Shown in pieces: positions 1 to 7,400 of a DNA stretch of 7,954 nucleotides. Both the position numbers and the translations under genes were made by a program. Every line of letters starts with the position of its first letter. Position 1 is the first letter of the stretch. The stretch covers positions 1 through 7,954 of the forward strand of contig JAYRWN010000098.1 of assembly GCA_041917975.1 (NCBI GenBank). The letters run 5' to 3'. The notes below the pieces were generated by a model, which saw nothing but the letters and a program-made list of their open reading frames with translations, was not told the origin of the DNA and searched no databases. This DNA is from JAYRWN01 sp041917975 (GTDB lineage: Bacteria; Bacteroidota; Bacteroidia; Chitinophagales; Saprospiraceae).

Positions 1-944
1 AGTTGGGCCACATCAAAGACATAGATCAGCACGTTGGATTGTTCTATTTTTTGCAATGTTTTGGAGACCCCGATGGCTTCCAGTTGATCCTGAGCTTCGC
101 GTATCCCGGCTGTATCAATCAGTCTGAATTTTATTCCCCGGATGTTGATGGCTTCTTCAATGGTATCCCGAGTCGTGCCGGCTATTTCGGAAACTATGGC
201 ACGATCTTCGTTAAGTAAACTGTTGAGCAAGGTGGATTTACCTGCATTGGGGCGTCCGGCGATAACCGCACTGACTCCTTCCTTGATGGCGTTGCCTAAC
301 TGGAAGCTACGAGTCAGATTGTCAATGTATTGCAGTATTTTATGGATTAAATTACGTAATTTAATACGATCTGCAAATTCTACATCTTCTTCTACAAAAT
401 CGAGTTCTAATTCGATGAGAGCAGCGAAGTCAATCAGCTCCTGACGCAAATGTTTTATATCTGACGAAAACCCTCCCCGCATCTGTTGAACGGCTATGGC
501 GTGGGCGGCAGCATTTTCCGATGCGATCAAGTCGGCCACCGCTTCCGCCTGGGTGAGGTCCAGGCGACCATGCATGAACGCGCGCAAGGTGAATTCACCC
601 GGACCGGCTAAGCGTGCACCTTTACGCACTAAAAGTTGCAGGATTTCCTGCACGATGTAGGAACTACCATGAGTGGAAATTTCGATCACATCCTCCCCGG
701 TATACGATTTTGGTCCCTTAAATAGAAAGGTAAGCACTTCATCCAACTCACGGCCCTGTTCGTCTTTGATATGACCTAAATGTATAGTATGGCTGGGAGC
801 TTTAGTCAAATCCGCCCCATAAAAAATGGCATTAACCAACCGGAATGTATCTGCACCAGACACTCTCAAGATGGCCAGAGCGCCCACCCCCGGAGGCGTA
901 GCCAGAGCCACAATAGTATCATGCAAAAGAGGCCGGACTGCCAT
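1..944 (-). CDS. mnmE: tRNA uridine-5-carboxymethylaminomethyl(34) GTPase MnmE, partial (C-terminus beyond left edge)
   Basis: MnmE (TrmE) is a GTPase that works with MnmG to place the cmnm5 group on wobble uridine 34 of certain tRNAs in the cytoplasm. The minus frame from ATG at 944-942 is open to the left edge, giving 314 codons of the usual ~450-460. Its N-terminus starts MAVRPLLHDTIVALATPPG, matching the family's DTIVAxATPxG signature of the formyl-THF-binding domain. A helical region follows, then the inserted G domain: G1 GRPNAGKST at residues 230-238, G2 GTTRDT at 256-261, G3 DTAG at 277-280. The G4 motif and the C-terminal CxGK box lie outside the window. The start at 944 was chosen because the upstream ATG at 957 is in another frame and stops after 12 codons. 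No Shine-Dalgarno is visible, as is common in Bacteroidota. It is divergent from the gene at 1090. Identification is secure; the exact start is fairly secure. Confidence 0.96.
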   Translation of the reverse strand, partial: MAVRPLLHDTIVALATPPGVGALAILRVSGADTFRLVNAIFYGADLTKAPSHTIHLGHIKDEQGRELDEVLTFLFKGPKSYTGEDVIEISTHGSSYIVQEILQLLVRKGARLAGPGEFTLRAFMHGRLDLTQAEAVADLIASENAAAHAIAVQQMRGGFSSDIKHLRQELIDFAALIELELDFVEEDVEFADRIKLRNLIHKILQYIDNLTRSFQLGNAIKEGVSAVIAGRPNAGKSTLLNSLLNEDRAIVSEIAGTTRDTIEEAINIRGIKFRLIDTAGIREAQDQLEAIGVSKTLQKIEQSNVLIYVFDVAQ

Positions 945-967
945 ACGAAGTATTCATTTCTTTTTTG

Positions 968-975
968 CAAAAGTA
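968..975 (-). promoter_or_regulatory. Candidate -7 element of the mnmE promoter
   Basis: Read on the minus strand this is TACTTTTG, a full match to the Bacteroidota -7 consensus TAnnTTTG. It would start transcription near 961, leaving a leader of about 17 nt before the mnmE ATG at 944. No TTTG -33 box is seen at the usual 17-23 nt spacing (the nearest CAAA on the plus strand is at 1007-1010, too far), so support rests on the -7 match and position only. Confidence 0.45.
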
Positions 976-1016
976 GAGTTTGGCAAGTGGACATCGTATT
1001 GATTATCAAAATTTTA

Positions 1017-1046
1017 TTTGCAAAACAAGAAATTTATTTAAATTTG
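1017..1046 (+). promoter_or_regulatory. Bacteroidota-type promoter for the gene at 1090
   Basis: TTTG at 1017-1020 and TAAATTTG at 1039-1046 match the Bacteroidota -33 (TTTG) and -7 (TAnnTTTG) elements, with an 18-nt spacer. The predicted transcription start is near 1052, giving a leader of roughly 38 nt before the ATG at 1090. It sits back to back with the mnmE promoter in a 145-base divergent region. Confidence 0.6.
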
Positions 1047-1089
1047 TTCTTCCCCCTGATAAGTTTATCTAAAGAAATACCGTTGTCTG

Positions 1090-1434
1090 ATGCCGGTCAA
1101 GTTCCATCGGTTTGACCATTATTACATCAATTATTTGACGCCAACACAGGAATTGCGTTTGGATCAGATCGTTATATATTGTAGTCAACAGTATAGTGAT
1201 GGCCAAACCCTGCCCGTGGGCACGCTGCGTTTTTGGAAGGGTCAGGTTCCTAAGAATCAGTATTTCAGTGATAACAATGTGATGCTGAACTTTCATTTGG
1301 ACGATTTTCCAAGGATTCTGGACTTGTTGCGCAGTGAAAAACCTTGTTTCATTTGCCTGGATCCGGAGACCCAGTTCGGTTACCTGGCCACCCGTTATCA
1401 ACCACAGGGACACAACATTTTAGCAAAAAAATAA
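1090..1434 (+). CDS. Hypothetical protein, 114 aa, unknown function
   Basis: I do not recognise a named family. The protein is soluble-looking, with no signal peptide or membrane segment. It is rich in aromatic residues (the N-terminus reads MPVKFHRFDHYYINYL) and has a likely mixed alpha/beta composition: a probable helix after TPTQEL, a strand-like GTLRFWKG at residues 44-51, an NVMLNFHLDDF segment at 63-73, then a helix and a final strand pair. Two cysteines (C94 near the SEKPCFICLD stretch and C97) form a CxxC-like FIC context (CFIC), without a second CxxC to suggest zinc binding. A promoter match ends 44 bases upstream. A spacer of 70 bases separates it from the next small gene, so it may be a separate unit. 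A similar-length reading frame lies antisense (1069-1413), but the plus frame has the promoter and a more protein-like composition. A real gene is likely; its role is unknown. Confidence 0.7.
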   Translation: MPVKFHRFDHYYINYLTPTQELRLDQIVIYCSQQYSDGQTLPVGTLRFWKGQVPKNQYFSDNNVMLNFHLDDFPRILDLLRSEKPCFICLDPETQFGYLATRYQPQGHNILAKK

Positions 1435-1504
1435 GTTAGTTGGTTGATACTGATACAGCTACAAAAACTGTATAATAAACTACGTAGTATAAACCGGATT
1501 TTTT

Positions 1505-1858
1505 ATGGCTGACCAAATGGCACTTTTAGAAGAATTACAAGAGAATTTGAAGCCCTATTTACGCATGTTGGGTGACGCCTCTGAAATGATCCTTACCCAG
1601 GAAGTATCCCGTTATCCGATCTTTATCATTCACAGCCAACCGGTGGACATCGGGTTACCCCTTTGGGATCATGAGAGTGCAGGTGGAGACTATTCTATCT
1701 CAGCCAGCAGCCTGGAGGAATTTGTCACCAAACAATTAATACAAATGGAAAAAGTGGATGATTTTATTCGCATCTACAAAAAACCAAAAGATTATTTTTG
1801 CCTCTTCTTTATAACCACTCAACAAGCGCAATTTATTTTTTTAAAGCGCCATAAATAA
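1505..1858 (+). CDS. Hypothetical protein, 117 aa, unknown function, co-transcribed with rmlA
   Basis: I do not recognise a characterised family. The sequence shows a predicted amphipathic N-terminal helix (about residues 4-30, with LLEELQENLKPYLRML), a strand-like YPIFIIHSQPVDIGLPLW segment at roughly 38-55, a helix around 69-87, and a C-terminal hydrophobic strand pair (DYFCLFFITTQQAQFIFL). There is no signal peptide, and the layout suggests a compact cytoplasmic alpha/beta protein. It stops 4 bases before the rmlA start, so the two are almost certainly on one transcript. An in-frame ATG lies 4 codons downstream (1517); the first ATG at 1505 was kept because the upstream region reads as non-coding. 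A link to dTDP-sugar synthesis is suggested only by position. Confidence 0.75.
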   Translation: MADQMALLEELQENLKPYLRMLGDASEMILTQEVSRYPIFIIHSQPVDIGLPLWDHESAGGDYSISASSLEEFVTKQLIQMEKVDDFIRIYKKPKDYFCLFFITTQQAQFIFLKRHK

Positions 1859-1862
1859 TAAT

Positions 1863-2726
1863 ATGAAAGGCATCATCCTGGCTGGAGGATTAGGTACCCG
1901 CTTATATCCCCTTACGCTGGTCACCAGTAAACAACTGCTGCCGGTTTATGATAAACCAATGATTTATTACCCGCTGTCCATGTTGATGACCGCCGGCATT
2001 CGCGATATTCTGATCATTTCTACACCCTATGACCTTCCTAATTTTCAAAAACTGTTACAGGACGGCGCAGACATTGGTTGTAATTTTAGTTATGTAGAAC
2101 AATATGTCCCGAATGGATTGGCCCAGGCTTTTGTGCTTGGTGAAGAATTTATTGGTCGGGATAAAGTGTCTTTGATTTTGGGCGATAACATATTTTACGG
2201 CGCCGGTTTAAAAGAATTGTTGCAAGGCAGTGCAGATCCGGAAGGTGGCATTGTGTTCGCCTATCAGGTGGCAGACCCAGAACGTTATGGGGTGGTGGAA
2301 TTTGATAATGATTTTAATGCCATTTCTATTGAAGAAAAACCCAAACACCCAAAATCCAATTATGCCGTTCCGGGTATTTATTTTTACGACAATGAAGTCA
2401 TTACCATCGCAAAAAATCTGCAACCCAGCGCCCGTGGCGAATATGAGATCACTGATGTGAATAAACATTATCTGCAAGCCGGCCGACTAAAGGTAGGTGT
2501 CCTGGGACGCGGCATCGCCTGGCTGGATACCGGTACCCATGATTCGTTGATGCAGGCCTCACAGTTCATTGAAGTGATTGAACAGCGCCAGGGCTTAAAA
2601 ATCGGCTGTATAGAAGAAGTCGCATACGAGATGGGGTTTATCAATGATGAACAATTGGACCGTCTGGCTAATATGTACCTAAAAAGCGGTTATGGTGAAT
2701 ACCTGATGCGCTTGTTGAAACGCTGA
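1863..2726 (+). CDS. rmlA: Glucose-1-phosphate thymidylyltransferase RmlA (RfbA), short form
   Basis: This enzyme (EC 2.7.7.24) joins dTTP and glucose-1-phosphate to give dTDP-glucose and pyrophosphate, the first step toward dTDP-L-rhamnose and other deoxysugars for surface polysaccharides. The 287-residue length is typical. Visible family features are the nucleotide-binding GGLGTRLYPLT at residues 8-18, the SKQLLPVYDKPMIYYPL segment at 22-38 with the sugar/phosphate-binding lysine, LGDN at 106-109 (D108, metal), EEKP at 157-160, GEYEITDVN at 192-200, and WLDTGT at 220-225 (D222, second metal ligand). The C-terminal helical part (GCIEEVAYEMGFI) matches the allosteric region of RmlA. It begins 4 bases after the small gene at 1505. 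The usual rmlB, rmlC and rmlD partners are not in the window. All key residues are intact, so it should be active. Confidence 0.97.
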   Translation: MKGIILAGGLGTRLYPLTLVTSKQLLPVYDKPMIYYPLSMLMTAGIRDILIISTPYDLPNFQKLLQDGADIGCNFSYVEQYVPNGLAQAFVLGEEFIGRDKVSLILGDNIFYGAGLKELLQGSADPEGGIVFAYQVADPERYGVVEFDNDFNAISIEEKPKHPKSNYAVPGIYFYDNEVITIAKNLQPSARGEYEITDVNKHYLQAGRLKVGVLGRGIAWLDTGTHDSLMQASQFIEVIEQRQGLKIGCIEEVAYEMGFINDEQLDRLANMYLKSGYGEYLMRLLKR

Positions 2727-2813
2727 TATCCTGCCTTAATATTTTTTTAATCTAGTCCTGGTTAACTTTTGGCCGGAAATTAAGGGCATCGACCAGATCC
2801 ACTTAATATAACT

Positions 2814-2832
2814 AAAATATACGTTATATTTT
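2814..2832. promoter_or_regulatory. Perfect AT dyad, candidate operator of the TPR-BlaI-M56 operon
   Basis: AAAATATA (2814-2821), CGT, then TATATTTT (2825-2832) form a perfect 8-bp inverted repeat around a 3-base centre. It lies about 65-47 bases before the TPR start codon, just upstream of the putative -33 box. BlaI-type repressors bind dyads, so it could be their operator, but it does not contain the TACA/TGTA half-sites known for staphylococcal BlaI/MecI. It could also be a weak AT hairpin or chance in AT-rich DNA. Confidence 0.35.
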
Positions 2833-2843
2833 TAAAAAATAAG

Positions 2844-2874
2844 TTGCATTATTAAAAAAATAGCTGTAAACTTG
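2844..2874 (+). promoter_or_regulatory. Candidate promoter of the TPR-BlaI-M56 operon, almost touching the start codon
   Basis: TTG at 2844-2846 and TAAACTTG at 2867-2874 resemble the Bacteroidota -33 and -7 boxes with a 20-nt spacer; the -7 box has one mismatch to TAnnTTTG. The ATG follows only 4 bases after it (2879), so the mRNA would be leaderless or nearly so. The alternative is an unrecognised promoter further upstream. Confidence 0.4.
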
Positions 2875-2878
2875 AATT

Positions 2879-4024
2879 ATGAGATCAAAAAAACAGCTTT
2901 GGGTGGTTATGGCTTGGGTAATTGTTACAGTCATGGCCCAGGCTCAATCCGCCGCTGATGAGATAAATCAATACCTGGAAACACAAAATTATAGGGCCGC
3001 TTTAGCTTTACTGCAAGAGCAGGATTCCAGCTTGAGTAATTGGTACAAAACAGCCTTTTGTCAACAAAAATTAGGTAACTGGGCGTATGCAAAACACTGG
3101 TATGAACGTATCCTTATCCGCGATTCTCTGCACCTCTCTGCCCGTGTCAACCTGGGGAATCTATATTTTCAAGAAGCCAATTGGCCTAAAGCCATTCGTT
3201 ATTATCGGGAGTTAATACACCTGGACAGCACTAATTTTTCTTATTTTAAAAGTTGCGGAGATGCCCACGAGCAAGCCGGATTAGTCCGCGAAGCTTTTGG
3301 TTATTGGGAAAAAGCCTTATGCCTGAATCCACAGGATATTCCTTTACTCATCAATCTGGCGGAGGTGTTCCTGGGCAACAAACAAGCAGACCTGGCGGAT
3401 AGTCTGATGGCTATAGCGTATGGCCTGGATAAATCTAATGTTAAAACTCTACTGCAAACCGCAAGGGTTAAATACAGCTTAAAAGACTATGCGGCGGTAA
3501 GTCAGCACATGTATACGGTGAATTCCATGATCGACCTGAACCCTTTTTACAAAAAAATGTGGGCGTATGCCCTGATTCAATTAGATTCTATTGACTTCAG
3601 TATCCGCATTCTGGAAGGGTTGCTCAACGAAGATGCTGATGAGAATACCCATTTTTATCTGGGCCTGGCTTATGAGCAGAAAAAAAAACATGAATATGCC
3701 ACATTTCATTATCGTAAGGCCATAAGCAAAGCCACCTCACCGAACATGGGTAATTATTACCTGCGCACTGCTATCCTGGAAAAAGAACAAAGTCATTTTA
3801 AGGAAGCGATAGAGGCTTACCGGGAGGGTTACCGGTACTCCAAGGATCCTTCTTTTATTTTTTATGAAGCGCAGGTCAGCGATTTGTATTATAAACAAAA
3901 AAATATTGCTTTTAATAAATATCAGGAGTATTTAAAACTCCAGGATGCCGATCATCCCAATTTTACACAATATGCCCATGAGCGGGTGAAATACCTTAAA
4001 GAGTACTTACATCAAACCAAATAA
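2879..4024 (+). CDS. Exported tetratricopeptide-repeat (TPR) protein
   Basis: This 381-residue protein begins with a Sec signal peptide: charged MRSKKQ, hydrophobic core LWVVMAWVIVTVM, and a probable cleavage after AQA near residue 22. The start at 2879 is favoured because it supplies the basic n-region; the next ATG (2909) would lose it. The mature part is nearly all helical TPR-like repeats, for example residues about 54-84 (KLGNWAYAKHWYERIL), 87-119 (NLGNLYFQEANWPKAIRYY), 121-153 (HEQAGLVREAFGYWEKAL), 256-286 (YLGLAYEQKKKHEYATFHYR), and 300-325 (FKEAIEAYREGY). TPRs bind peptides or proteins; no enzymatic domain is seen. No lipobox cysteine follows the signal, so it is probably soluble in the periplasm or bound to a partner. 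It is first in an operon with a BlaI-type repressor 8 bases downstream, so it may work with the M56 sensor or be what the system controls. The partner is unknown. Confidence 0.88.
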   Translation: MRSKKQLWVVMAWVIVTVMAQAQSAADEINQYLETQNYRAALALLQEQDSSLSNWYKTAFCQQKLGNWAYAKHWYERILIRDSLHLSARVNLGNLYFQEANWPKAIRYYRELIHLDSTNFSYFKSCGDAHEQAGLVREAFGYWEKALCLNPQDIPLLINLAEVFLGNKQADLADSLMAIAYGLDKSNVKTLLQTARVKYSLKDYAAVSQHMYTVNSMIDLNPFYKKMWAYALIQLDSIDFSIRILEGLLNEDADENTHFYLGLAYEQKKKHEYATFHYRKAISKATSPNMGNYYLRTAILEKEQSHFKEAIEAYREGYRYSKDPSFIFYEAQVSDLYYKQKNIAFNKYQEYLKLQDADHPNFTQYAHERVKYLKEYLHQTK

Positions 4025-4032
4025 ATTCTTCC

Positions 4033-4413
4033 ATGAAAAAATTAACCAAGGCCGAAGAAGAAATCATGCAAGTCATCTGGAGTAAAGGTCGGTGCACCGT
4101 CAGTGAAATTTTACCTCACTTGAGTGATCCGTCACCGCCTCATTCCACTATTTCTTCCCTTGCGCGCATTCTGGAACAAAAGGGGTTTGTGCAGCACAAA
4201 GCTTACGGTCGAACCTATGAATACTTTCCGGTAGTCAGTAAAGAGTCCTATGGCCGGAAGTCTTTACAAACCCTGGTACAAAATTATTTTGATGGCTCCA
4301 CCAGGCGACTGGTTTCTTATCTGGTGGAGAATGAAAAACTGAACCGCAAAGAACTTGAACAATTGTTAAATGATCTGGATAAATCACCATTACCTCCAAC
4401 ACCGGATAAATAA
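4033..4413 (+). CDS. BlaI/MecI/CopY-family transcriptional repressor
   Basis: This 126-residue protein is a winged-helix repressor of the penicillinase-repressor family. The opening KLTKAEEEIMQVIWSKGRCTV is the family signature, followed by the recognition-helix region HSTISSLARILEQKGFV (about residues 37-53) and the wing KAYGRTYEYFPVVS (about 56-69). The C-terminal part (about 70-115) is the helical dimerisation region and ends in a proline-rich tail. Family members bind operator dyads as dimers and lose repression after cleavage by, or signalling from, a BlaR1/MecR1-type membrane peptidase. That partner type is encoded 8 bases downstream, and a TPR gene lies 8 bases upstream. It probably represses its own operon, perhaps through the dyad at 2814-2832 (inference). 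There is no beta-lactamase gene nearby, so the name blaI is not applied. Confidence 0.93.
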   Translation: MKKLTKAEEEIMQVIWSKGRCTVSEILPHLSDPSPPHSTISSLARILEQKGFVQHKAYGRTYEYFPVVSKESYGRKSLQTLVQNYFDGSTRRLVSYLVENEKLNRKELEQLLNDLDKSPLPPTPDK

Positions 4414-4421
4414 ATAATACT

Positions 4422-7400
4422 ATGATTGCGTACATTCTGGAAGTGACCCTGTATTGGAGTTTATTATATGGACTCTATTATTGCGTTTTAAGACGGCTGA
4501 CTTTTTTTGACTTCAACCGTTATTTTTTACTTTTTTCGCTGCTGCTCGGATTAATTATACCCGCCGTTAAAATATCGCTGTCCAATACTGCGCCTTTAGT
4601 TGAAGCGACACCGTTACTTGTGCCGATAGTGACTGCGCCTTTGCAGGTGCAAAATCTGGTGACGGAAGAAACGCAGCATATTAAGTGGTCCTGGTGGATA
4701 ATAGTGGTTTATTGGATAGGGGTTTGTATCAGCCTGGCCAACTTAAGTCATGGTTTGCTTAAATTGTGGCTTTTGTACCGGCAAAGTGAAATAAAAAGAT
4801 TTGCCAATTATACACTGGTACAAACTACACAATTGCATGTACCCTTTTCATTTTTGCATTATGTATTTTGGAGTAAAGATCTGCAGGCCATAGAGACCGA
4901 CTCCGGACCAATATTGGTTCATGAAATTTCTCATGTGAAGGGATGGCACAGTGTGGACATATTGCTGGTAGAAATTGTTCAATCTTTCATGTGGTGCAGC
5001 CCACCCATTTATTTATATAGGAGGAGTCTGCGCACCTTGCATGAATATTTAGCGGACCAAACGGTATTACAATCTATGCAGGCCAGGTCATACGGACAAT
5101 TACTCATCCGCCATGCTGACAGTCATTTACAAATAGCCTTAGCCAATCATTTTATTCAATCACAATTAAAAAACCGCATTATGATGATGTTTAAACAACC
5201 TTCACGCCGCTGGGCCTTATGGCACTATGTTTTAATCATACCGGCATTGCTGTGTTTATTGTTATTGGTTGCCGCAAAAAACACGAACCAGGATAAGTTA
5301 AAATTAAATCCTGTCGTTACAGATACCATTTATCGAGCTTACATATTAGTTAAACCTAATAATGAACGAATTTATTTTCTACAAATGAGCAACAATCAGG
5401 ACGTCTTAGACAAAGTCTATCAATTGATTGCCAGAGCAACAGAAAATCAGAATGCAGTGATCGCTAAACAAGAAAATGATGCAACTATATTTAATCTGCC
5501 TGTACTGGAAGTTTTTGAGTATAAAATAAACAACAACGATTTTGATTTGGGATTACCAGAAGTTTCTGAAATTCAAAAAAGTAAAGATTATGCCGGTGAT
5601 GTAATCATGCGCTTTTATCCTGATATAACCATGATATCCGGAGACCATGAATTCTCTGGTAAAATAACCATTGAAAAATATAGGCCCGATGAAGAAATTC
5701 AAAATTTTATTAACGACCCAAAACGTGGGTTTATTCCGTCAAAATATGAAAACGATCCGCTTGTCCAGCGGCCGGATCAGGAGGAAGTATTTAAATTAGT
5801 GGAGGAAATGCCCCGCTTCCCCGGGTGTGAGGATATTAAAAATGACGAGGAACGAGAAAATTGTGCCAAAGAAAAATTAATGGCATTTATTTATGAAAAT
5901 ATCAAATATCCAACGCTGGCGCGGAATACTGCCATAGAGGGGCAATGTGTGGTGCGTATGGTCATTGAAAAAGATGGCCGAATCAGTGAAGCGGAATTAA
6001 TAAAAGATATTGGCGGAGGCTGTGGTGATGAAGCCGTGCGTGTGATAAAAGCCATGAATGAATTACCACAAAAATGGATTCCCGGGCGACAACGCGGAAT
6101 ACCGGTACGGGTGCAATATTTGCTGCCGGTGAAATTCAAGCTGGAACCCAGCGGGGAGCCGAGGATGGTGATCATTGCTAAAAATTCTTCTCGGGGAGAA
6201 ATAGTTGATTCTAAATTCGTGGCAAATTTTCCACCGGAATTAATAGAAAGTATTCACGTCTATAAGGGTCCTAAAGCAAAGGAAAAATATCCGGAGGCGG
6301 CAGAATCCGGCGTAGTCGAAATACACACCAAATTAAATACGCTGGATGAATTGAAACAAAATCTAACCGAAAAAACAAATAAACTAACCGAAGATGAAAT
6401 TTTAAAAATAGTGGAAGAACAACCGTTATTTCCGGGATGTAATATTTCAGCAGGGGAAAATGAAAAACTGGATTGTTCAAAAACTAAATTATTAAATTAC
6501 ATCTATCAAAATATTACCTACCCATCGGCAGCTCGTGAGGCGGGGATACAAGGGCAGGTGGTGATCCGTTTTGTCGTAGAAAAAGATGGTACATTAAATA
6601 ACCTGGAAATAGTTAAAGATATAGGCGGAGGATGCGGTGAGGCCGCAAAAGAGGTATTTGAAAAAATGAATCGGCAAGGCCTAAAATGGACGCCGGCGAA
6701 ACAGCGGGGCAAGGTCGTGCGTGTAATTTACAATGTGCCGGTTAAATTTAAATTGGAGGAGACCAAGGCAGACCATGAAAATGGATCGATGGCAGCTGAG
6801 GCAACCCAAAAACAAACTATTGTCCGGCCCGTATTTGGTACATGTACCAACAACGATGAACGGTGCTCGTTCGAAGAATTTATTAAATATGTTTATCAAA
6901 ACATTCATTATCCGTTAGAGGCACGCGAAGCAAATAATACTGGTGTTGTACAAGTGAGATGGACCGTTAATAAACAAGGCAGGATAAGTGCCCAGGTATC
7001 CGGAGAACAGATACATGATGCTATCATCAGCGATGTCCAAAAGCTGTTCAACGATATGCCGGCCTGGAAACCGGCTACTCAGCAGGGTAATCCGGTCGAT
7101 TATAGCGGGACAACCAATATAGCCTACATCCTGGAAAGAAAGGACAAAAGAATAGGGCCTAAAGTGGAAAATGATCCGAATACTTTGGTGGTAGTCGGTT
7201 ATCTGATTGATCCTGCTCAGGATCAATTACCCCCTCGACCACCGGCAAGCGACACAGAAAACACCCTGGAAGTAGTGAAACTAAAAGTATTTCCGAATCC
7301 AGCTAATGCCAAAATTGAAATACAATTTGCTGCGGAAGCCAAACCGCTGGAACTGATGATAGTTGATGTCAACTACAAACAAATTTATACCGAAAAATTA

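Larger units (their letters stand above)
2727..2878. other. AT-rich intergenic region between rmlA and the TPR operon
   Basis: These 152 bases hold no open reading frame of note and no convincing rho-independent terminator for rmlA. They contain an AT-only hairpin/dyad at 2814-2832 and a promoter-like pair at 2844-2874, annotated separately. The right half (from about 2801) is markedly more AT-rich than the flanking genes. Confidence 0.7.

Noticed and set aside
780..1115. 111-codon plus-strand frame
   Set aside because: It overlaps the antisense of mnmE and runs through the divergent promoter region; its translation is low-complexity shadow sequence.
1069..1413. 114-codon minus-strand frame opposite the gene at 1090
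   Set aside because: It has the same length as the plus-strand frame but no promoter match and an unconvincing composition; it is probably the antisense shadow of the gene at 1090.
1444..1476. sigma70-like pair TTGATA ... TATAAT before the gene at 1505
   Set aside because: The spacer is 21 nt, too long for sigma70, and Bacteroidota housekeeping promoters use a different -7 consensus.
1479..1488. Perfect 10-base palindrome ACTACGTAGT upstream of the gene at 1505
   Set aside because: It is short, does not extend, and has no second copy in the window, so chance is a sufficient explanation.
2734..2785. Inverted repeat CCTTAAT / ATTAAGG after rmlA as a terminator
   Set aside because: The 38-base loop, AT-rich 7-bp stem and lack of a following T run make it a poor terminator.
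5891..7226. Several minus-strand frames of 64-103 codons inside the M56 gene
   Set aside because: They lie wholly within a strongly supported plus-strand gene whose repeats and domains explain the sequence.
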